From CAZSVE01 sp964610175 (GTDB lineage: Bacteria; Pseudomonadota; Gammaproteobacteria; HK1), in NCBI GenBank assembly GCA_964610175.1, contig CAZSVE010000102.1:1-10519 (forward strand): a stretch of DNA of 10,519 bases, read 5' to 3'. Of the stretch, positions 6,469-10,519 are shown one piece after another; the first letter of the stretch is position 1, and the number at the start of each line of letters is the position of its first letter. The position numbers were made by a program, and so were the translations under genes. The notes below the pieces were generated by a model. That model saw only the letters and a program-made list of their open reading frames with translations, made no database searches and was not told the DNA's origin.

Positions 6469-8472
6469 ATGCAAAATGTCACTATGCAAGATCTAGCTAT
6501 CGGTATTGCCTTGTCTCCATTGGTAGCGGCGATCATTGCCGGATTATTCGGTCGGATTATCGGGCGGGCTGGTGCTCATTGGATTACTATCACTGGGATT
6601 GCTATTTCCACCTTCCTTTCTGCATTGGTGTTTCATAAGGTAATCATTACGGGTACTCCCATGTACGATGCAGCTCTTTATACATGGGGTATCGTAGATG
6701 GAGTTCGATTTGAAATTGGCTTTCGGATCGATGAACTGAGTACTACCATGATGTTGGTAGTCTCTTTCGTTTCTCTTATGGTTCATGTTTATACTGTTGG
6801 CTATATGCATGGCGATCCGGGTTATCAACGGTTTTTTAGTTATATCTCTCTATTTACGTTCGGCATGTTGATGCTGGTTATGTCGAACAATTTCTTGCAG
6901 CTCTTTTTTGGTTGGGAAATGGTGGGATTGGTATCTTATCTGTTGATCGGTTTTTGGTTTCAGCGGGAATCAGCGATTCAAGCAAATCTTAAAGCGTTTT
7001 TGGTTAACCGGATAGGAGATTTTGGTTTCTTGTTGGGTATTGCGGCTATCTTGGTACATTTCGATAGCTTGCACTATGCAACGGTGTTTGCGGACGCTCC
7101 TGGTAAAGCGGATACCGTTATACAACTGTGGCCCGGTGTTGATTGGTCATTGATGTCGGTAATCTGTATTCTATTATTTATTGGTGCCATGGGAAAATCC
7201 GCACAGGTGCCCCTGCACGCATGGTTACCGGACTCCATGGAAGGCCCGACACCGATCTCAGCCTTGATACATGCCGCAACCATGGTAACTGCTGGGATCT
7301 TCATGGTGGCAAGAATGTCGCCGCTCTATGAACTTTCTGAAACCGCTCTTAGTGTGGTGGTTGTCATTGGCGCCATGACAGCATTCTTTATGGGGTTACT
7401 CGGCATTGTCCAAAATGACATCAAGCGAGTTATTGCCTATTCAACCTTATCTCAGCTTGGTTATATGACTGTTGCCCTTGGGGTTTCGGCGTATGCTGCC
7501 GCTATGTTTCATTTGGTAACTCACGCTTTCTTTAAGGCTCTTCTTTTCCTTGCCGCTGGATCCGTGATTATCGCCGTGCACCATGAACAGGATATCCGTA
7601 ACATGGGAGGATTGCGAAAATATCTACCGATTACGTGGATAACTTTTCTCGTTGGCTCTTTAGCTTTGATTGGTTTTCCTGGTTTTTCCGGCTTTTTTTC
7701 CAAAGATGCTATTATTGAGGCGGTACACCACTCTGATATTTTCGGGGCGGGATTCGCGTATGTTTGCGTCCTGGCTGGTGTTTTTGTAACGGCATTCTAT
7801 TCGTTCCGTATGTATTTCTTGGTTTTCCATGGCAAGGAGCGAATGAGTGCACATACTCGCGGACATATTCACGAAACTTCAGTGGTGATAACCATTCCGC
7901 TGTTGTTGCTCGCAATTCCCTCTGTGATCATCGGTTTTCCTTATGTGGAATCTGTGTTATTTGGTAGTTATTTTGGAGAAGCGATTACTGTTCTACCCGT
8001 ACATAATGTGTTAGCCACGATGGGAAAGGACTTTTATGGTGTTTCTGGGTTTGTAATGCATGGTTTGGTAGCGACGCCGTTTTTGCTCGCTATGAGCGGT
8101 GTTGTGGTTGCGTGGTATCTTTACTTAAAGCGCCCGGAGCTACCCGAGATCATTGCGCAAAAATTCCGTGTTCTGCATAGATTGTTTCTTGCTAATTATG
8201 GGTTCGATGATTTGTATCAACGTTTTTTTGCAGACGGGATACGCAGTATGGGAGCAGTATTATGGCGTATAGGCGATATGGGTTTTATTGATGGTTTATT
8301 AGTAAATGGCTCAGCGCAAATGGTTGCACGATTCTCTGGAATTGTGCGCCATGTACAAACCGGGTTTTTATATCATTATGCCTTTGTCATGATTTTGGCT
8401 GTGTTGTTGCTGTTGTTTTTCTTTGGAACCGAATTGCGTAATTTTTTGCTGATTACCGCAGATGGGTACTGA
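6469..8472 (+). CDS. nuoL: NADH-quinone oxidoreductase subunit L (antiporter-like proton pump, lateral helix)
   Basis: NuoL (ND5 homologue) is the distal antiporter-like proton pump of the membrane arm and bears the long lateral helix that runs along NuoM and NuoN. The protein is 667 residues, somewhat longer than E. coli NuoL (613), with about 16 hydrophobic segments. Pathway residues are in place: Glu150 in GWEMVGLVSY, Lys243 in GAMGKSAQVPLH, and Lys412-Asp413 in GFFSKDAI, corresponding to E. coli Glu144, Lys229 and Lys399-Asp400. The hallmark PLHAWLPDSMEGPTPISALI is at 248-267. The C-terminal 150 residues include a polar, amphipathic part consistent with the lateral helix and a final membrane anchor. 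The start is ATG 6469; a second in-frame ATG at 6484 is equally possible because neither has a Shine-Dalgarno sequence. A 92-bp spacer separates it from nuoK. Confidence 0.97.
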   Translation: MQNVTMQDLAIGIALSPLVAAIIAGLFGRIIGRAGAHWITITGIAISTFLSALVFHKVIITGTPMYDAALYTWGIVDGVRFEIGFRIDELSTTMMLVVSFVSLMVHVYTVGYMHGDPGYQRFFSYISLFTFGMLMLVMSNNFLQLFFGWEMVGLVSYLLIGFWFQRESAIQANLKAFLVNRIGDFGFLLGIAAILVHFDSLHYATVFADAPGKADTVIQLWPGVDWSLMSVICILLFIGAMGKSAQVPLHAWLPDSMEGPTPISALIHAATMVTAGIFMVARMSPLYELSETALSVVVVIGAMTAFFMGLLGIVQNDIKRVIAYSTLSQLGYMTVALGVSAYAAAMFHLVTHAFFKALLFLAAGSVIIAVHHEQDIRNMGGLRKYLPITWITFLVGSLALIGFPGFSGFFSKDAIIEAVHHSDIFGAGFAYVCVLAGVFVTAFYSFRMYFLVFHGKERMSAHTRGHIHETSVVITIPLLLLAIPSVIIGFPYVESVLFGSYFGEAITVLPVHNVLATMGKDFYGVSGFVMHGLVATPFLLAMSGVVVAWYLYLKRPELPEIIAQKFRVLHRLFLANYGFDDLYQRFFADGIRSMGAVLWRIGDMGFIDGLLVNGSAQMVARFSGIVRHVQTGFLYHYAFVMILAVLLLLFFFGTELRNFLLITADGY

Positions 8473-8505
8473 GAAATCTGTCCGGTGAGAAGAGAGAAAT
8501 TTTAT

Positions 8506-8568
8506 ATAAATAGAAGAATGTTGGGTTTGATCGGGATTTATTTGGAATTTATTTCTACATAAATAGAA
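8506..8568 (+). repeat. 10-bp direct repeat in nuoL-nuoM spacer, each copy before an ATG
   Basis: ATAAATAGAA occurs at 8506-8515 and 8559-8568. The first copy is followed three bases later by an ATG (8518) opening a 14-codon frame, MLGLIGIYLEFIST, ending at 8562; the second is followed by the nuoM start (8574). No good Shine-Dalgarno sequence precedes either ATG. The pattern looks like a duplicated leader, but the sequence is AT-rich and the repeat short, so chance is possible. The mini-frame is too small to call as a gene. Confidence 0.35.
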
Positions 8569-8573
8569 TAGCA

Positions 8574-10088
8574 ATGGAATTACCCTGGCTTAGTATTGTT
8601 ATTTGGATGCCCATATTGGGTGGGTTATGGGTATTGGTAGCTGGTAGCCGAAATGCGCCTGCAGCGCGATCTATTGCGCTGGCTATCGCACTACTTACTT
8701 TTCTTTTTTCAATCCCGCTCTATACTGGATTCGATAATACTACCCCTAACATGCAATTCATGGAGTTGGTGCCTTGGATTCCCTCTTTTGATGTCAACTA
8801 TCGCCTTGGGATTGATGGATTCTCCATGCCGTTGATATTGCTTACCACCTTTACGACTGTATTGGTGATATTAGCGGGGTGGCAGGTTATTAAGGAGAAG
8901 ACTGCGCAATATATGGCGGCGTTCCTAATCCAGGAAGGTTTCGTGATTGGCGCCTTTGCGGCCTTGGATGCGGTGCTGTTTTACGTCTTTTGGGAAGCTC
9001 TTTTGATACCGATGTTTCTGATCATTGGTATTTGGGGTGGTGAAAGGCGCATCTATGCTTCCATTAAGTTTTTTCTATTTACCTTCGTAGGCTCGATATT
9101 CATGCTAGTGGCGTTGTTATATCTATATTCGGAGGCTAAATCATTCGCAATTCTGGATTTGCATCAGCTGAGAATCGGTTTTCCTGCGCAAATCCTGGTC
9201 TTCCTCGGTTTTTTGGTTGCTTTTGCCGTCAAAGTGCCTATGTGGCCAGTACACACTTGGTTGCCGGATGCGCACGTTGAAGCTCCTACCGGTGGTTCGG
9301 TAATTTTGGCCGCAATTATGTTGAAGTTGGGCGGATATGGTTTTATACGCTTTAGCCTACCCATAACCCCGGATGCGAGTCATGCATTGGATTGGTTGAT
9401 GATTGGTTTGTCTTTGATCGCTATTGTCTATATCGGCTTTGTAGCCCTAGTGCAACCGGATATGAAGAAGCTGATTGCTTATTCATCGATTTCACATATG
9501 GGCTTTGTGACGCTGGGTTTTTTTCTTGTTTATCAAATCTTCGAAAGTACCGGTAGTGTGCATGGGGCTAGTCTGGGAATTCAGGGTGGTATGATGCAGA
9601 TGATCTCGCATGGGTTTATTTCAGGTGCGCTATTCTTGTGTGTGGGGGTGCTCTATGACCGCCTTCACAGTCGTGAAATCAATAGCTACGGTGGTGTGGC
9701 GAATAACATGCCTATGCTTGCCGCATTTATGATGTTGTTTGCCATGGCTAATTCCGGTTTGCCCGGTACATCAGGGTTCGTGGGTGAATTCATGGTCATC
9801 CTGGCAAGTTTTAGGGCGCATGCTTGGATTGCGTTTCTTGCTGCGATGATATTGATACTCGGTGCCGCCTATACGCTTTGGATGTATAAACGTGTTGTTT
9901 ATGGGCCAGTAGCGAATGAAGGCGTTGCTACATTGACTGATATCAACGCGAGAGAGTTTTTTATCTTGGCAATGTTAGCTATTGCCATTTTGCTTTTCGG
10001 AATATGGCCCGCACCTCTGTTGGATGTCATGGGGCCATCGGTAGAACATTTAGTCGAGCATATTTCGGTCAGTAAGATACCTCTATGA
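8574..10088 (+). CDS. nuoM: NADH-quinone oxidoreductase subunit M (antiporter-like proton pump)
   Basis: NuoM (ND4 homologue) is the middle antiporter-like pump of the complex I membrane arm, between NuoL and NuoN. The protein is 504 residues, the normal family length, with about 14 hydrophobic helices. Proton-path residues are present: Glu141 in YVFWEALLIPMF, Lys219 in FAVKVPMWPVHTWLPDAH, Lys250 in AAIMLKLGGYG, and Glu404 in GFVGEFMV, matching E. coli Glu144, Lys234, Lys265 and Glu407. LIAYSSISHMGF (299-310) is a further hallmark. It begins at ATG 8574 after a 101-bp spacer from nuoL, with no strong ribosome binding site. It ends 33 bp before the apparent left end of an insertion sequence, so the expected neighbour nuoN is not directly downstream. 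Confidence 0.97.
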   Translation: MELPWLSIVIWMPILGGLWVLVAGSRNAPAARSIALAIALLTFLFSIPLYTGFDNTTPNMQFMELVPWIPSFDVNYRLGIDGFSMPLILLTTFTTVLVILAGWQVIKEKTAQYMAAFLIQEGFVIGAFAALDAVLFYVFWEALLIPMFLIIGIWGGERRIYASIKFFLFTFVGSIFMLVALLYLYSEAKSFAILDLHQLRIGFPAQILVFLGFLVAFAVKVPMWPVHTWLPDAHVEAPTGGSVILAAIMLKLGGYGFIRFSLPITPDASHALDWLMIGLSLIAIVYIGFVALVQPDMKKLIAYSSISHMGFVTLGFFLVYQIFESTGSVHGASLGIQGGMMQMISHGFISGALFLCVGVLYDRLHSREINSYGGVANNMPMLAAFMMLFAMANSGLPGTSGFVGEFMVILASFRAHAWIAFLAAMILILGAAYTLWMYKRVVYGPVANEGVATLTDINAREFFILAMLAIAILLFGIWPAPLLDVMGPSVEHLVEHISVSKIPL

Positions 10089-10121
10089 ATCCTCATAGCG
10101 TATTTATTAGAAGGAAATACT

Positions 10122-10140
10122 GGCTCATCCGGGTATAAGC
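10122..10140 (+). repeat. candidate left terminal inverted repeat of the ISL3 element
   Basis: GGCTCATCCGGGTATAAGC starts after the AT-rich nuoM downstream sequence and marks a change in base composition. The boundary is inferred from the GG start and the distance to the transposase; the matching right copy is not in the window. Confidence 0.45.
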
Positions 10141-10194
10141 GTACTTAGTTCTATCTCTGGTTGGTTAGATGAGGCATAGTATCGTTCTTAATCT

Positions 10195-10199
10195 GGAGG
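10195..10199 (+). promoter_or_regulatory. ribosome binding site of the ISL3 transposase
   Basis: GGAGG lies seven bases before ATG 10207. It is the clearest Shine-Dalgarno site in the window, in contrast to the weak sites before most of the nuo genes, and it fixes the transposase start. Confidence 0.75.
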
Positions 10200-10206
10200 A
10201 CTATCT

Positions 10207-10519
10207 ATGTCTACAAGCCTGCTCTATCACACTTGGGGCATCCGCGGATGCACTTACGTCCATACTCGCTACGAACGGGGTAACACGATCTTCAGGGTGA
10301 GGCAGAATAATTCAAGCCTGCGTAGTTCATGCTGTGGTAGCCGGGAAGTAATTAAACGCGGAGTGATTGAACGCACTTTCAGGGCAGTTCCGGTTGGCTC
10401 TCGCTCTATATTCATCCAAATAGCAGTGCACAGAGTCGAATGTCTGAAATGTGGTTGTGTCCGGCAAGTCAAAATTCCATTTGCCTCACCAAGGAGAAGC
10501 TATACGAAGAGTTTCGAGC
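10207..10519 (+). CDS. ISL3-family transposase, N-terminal 104 residues (runs off the edge)
   Basis: The gene encodes the DDE transposase that moves the element. The visible part begins MSTSLLYHTWGIRG, a start shared by many ISL3 transposases, and includes the zinc-finger region with CLKCG (Cys79, Cys82) followed by VRQVKIPFASPRRSYTKSFE, also typical for the family. The catalytic domain would lie downstream of the window. The first zinc-finger half is usually CxxCGS; here it reads SSCCGS, so the first ligand position is Ser40 while Cys43 is kept (Cys42 might substitute). This may mean a decaying copy. No stop or frameshift is seen in the 104 codons present. The start is supported by GGAGG seven bases upstream. 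Confidence 0.85.
   Translation, partial: MSTSLLYHTWGIRGCTYVHTRYERGNTIFRVRQNNSSLRSSCCGSREVIKRGVIERTFRAVPVGSRSIFIQIAVHRVECLKCGCVRQVKIPFASPRRSYTKSFE

Larger units (their letters stand above)
10122..10519 (+). mobile_element. ISL3-family insertion sequence, left part only
   Basis: The window ends inside an insertion sequence. The element is identified by its transposase N-terminus (gene from 10207). The likely left end is GGCTCATCCGGGTATAAGC at 10122-10140, which begins with GG and is positioned about 85 bp before the transposase start, as usual for ISL3 elements. If so, the 8-bp target duplication typical of the family would be GAAATACT at 10114-10121. The right end lies outside the window, so neither the inverted repeat nor the duplication can be confirmed. 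It lies just downstream of nuoM, in the same orientation as the nuo genes, where nuoN normally begins. Confidence 0.7.

Noticed and set aside
1..10519. CRISPR arrays, tRNA or rRNA genes
   Set aside because: No regularly spaced repeats and no tRNA- or rRNA-like segments were seen in any spacer.

Overview
This window carries most of the second half of a proton-pumping NADH:quinone oxidoreductase (respiratory complex I) operon, all on the + strand, in the order nuoG-nuoH-nuoI-nuoJ-nuoK-nuoL-nuoM. The order and the proteins fit a proteobacterium, most likely in the beta/gamma group. The NuoG is the mitochondrial-like type without the extra N7 cluster ligands, and NuoI is a short 162-residue protein with two [4Fe-4S] clusters. 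I cannot name a genus.

Layout. Positions 1-116 hold nothing I can identify. Positions 117-849 hold a broken, AT-rich, unrecognised membrane-protein gene that reads through only if two single-base (-1) frame changes are allowed. It stands where nuoF would normally be, directly before nuoG. Positions 850-911 form a short leader with two hairpins; the second is a perfect 10-bp stem holding the only convincing Shine-Dalgarno sequence of nuoG. From 912 to 10088 follow seven intact nuo genes. The window ends with the left part of an ISL3-family insertion sequence: a probable left end at 10122, and a transposase starting at 10207 that runs off the edge. It sits in the position where nuoN is expected.

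How the genes work together. NuoG and NuoI carry the iron-sulfur clusters that pass electrons from NADH (entering through NuoE/F, not in this window) to quinone. NuoH forms the membrane part of the quinone chamber. NuoJ and NuoK connect it to the antiporter-like pumps NuoL and NuoM; the third pump, NuoN, is not visible. All proton-pathway residues I checked in NuoK, NuoL and NuoM are present, so the visible subunits look functional.

What is odd. The spacers between nuo genes are 90-202 bp, AT-rich and mostly without a clear Shine-Dalgarno sequence, whereas this operon is usually tightly packed. With the broken gene and the insertion sequence, this suggests a genome that is accumulating non-coding DNA and mobile elements, as in a host-restricted or IS-rich lineage. 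That is an inference. I found no CRISPR array, no RNA gene and no clearly novel multi-gene system; the best leads are the frame-broken gene, the hairpin over the nuoG ribosome binding site, and the insertion sequence at the nuoM/nuoN junction.
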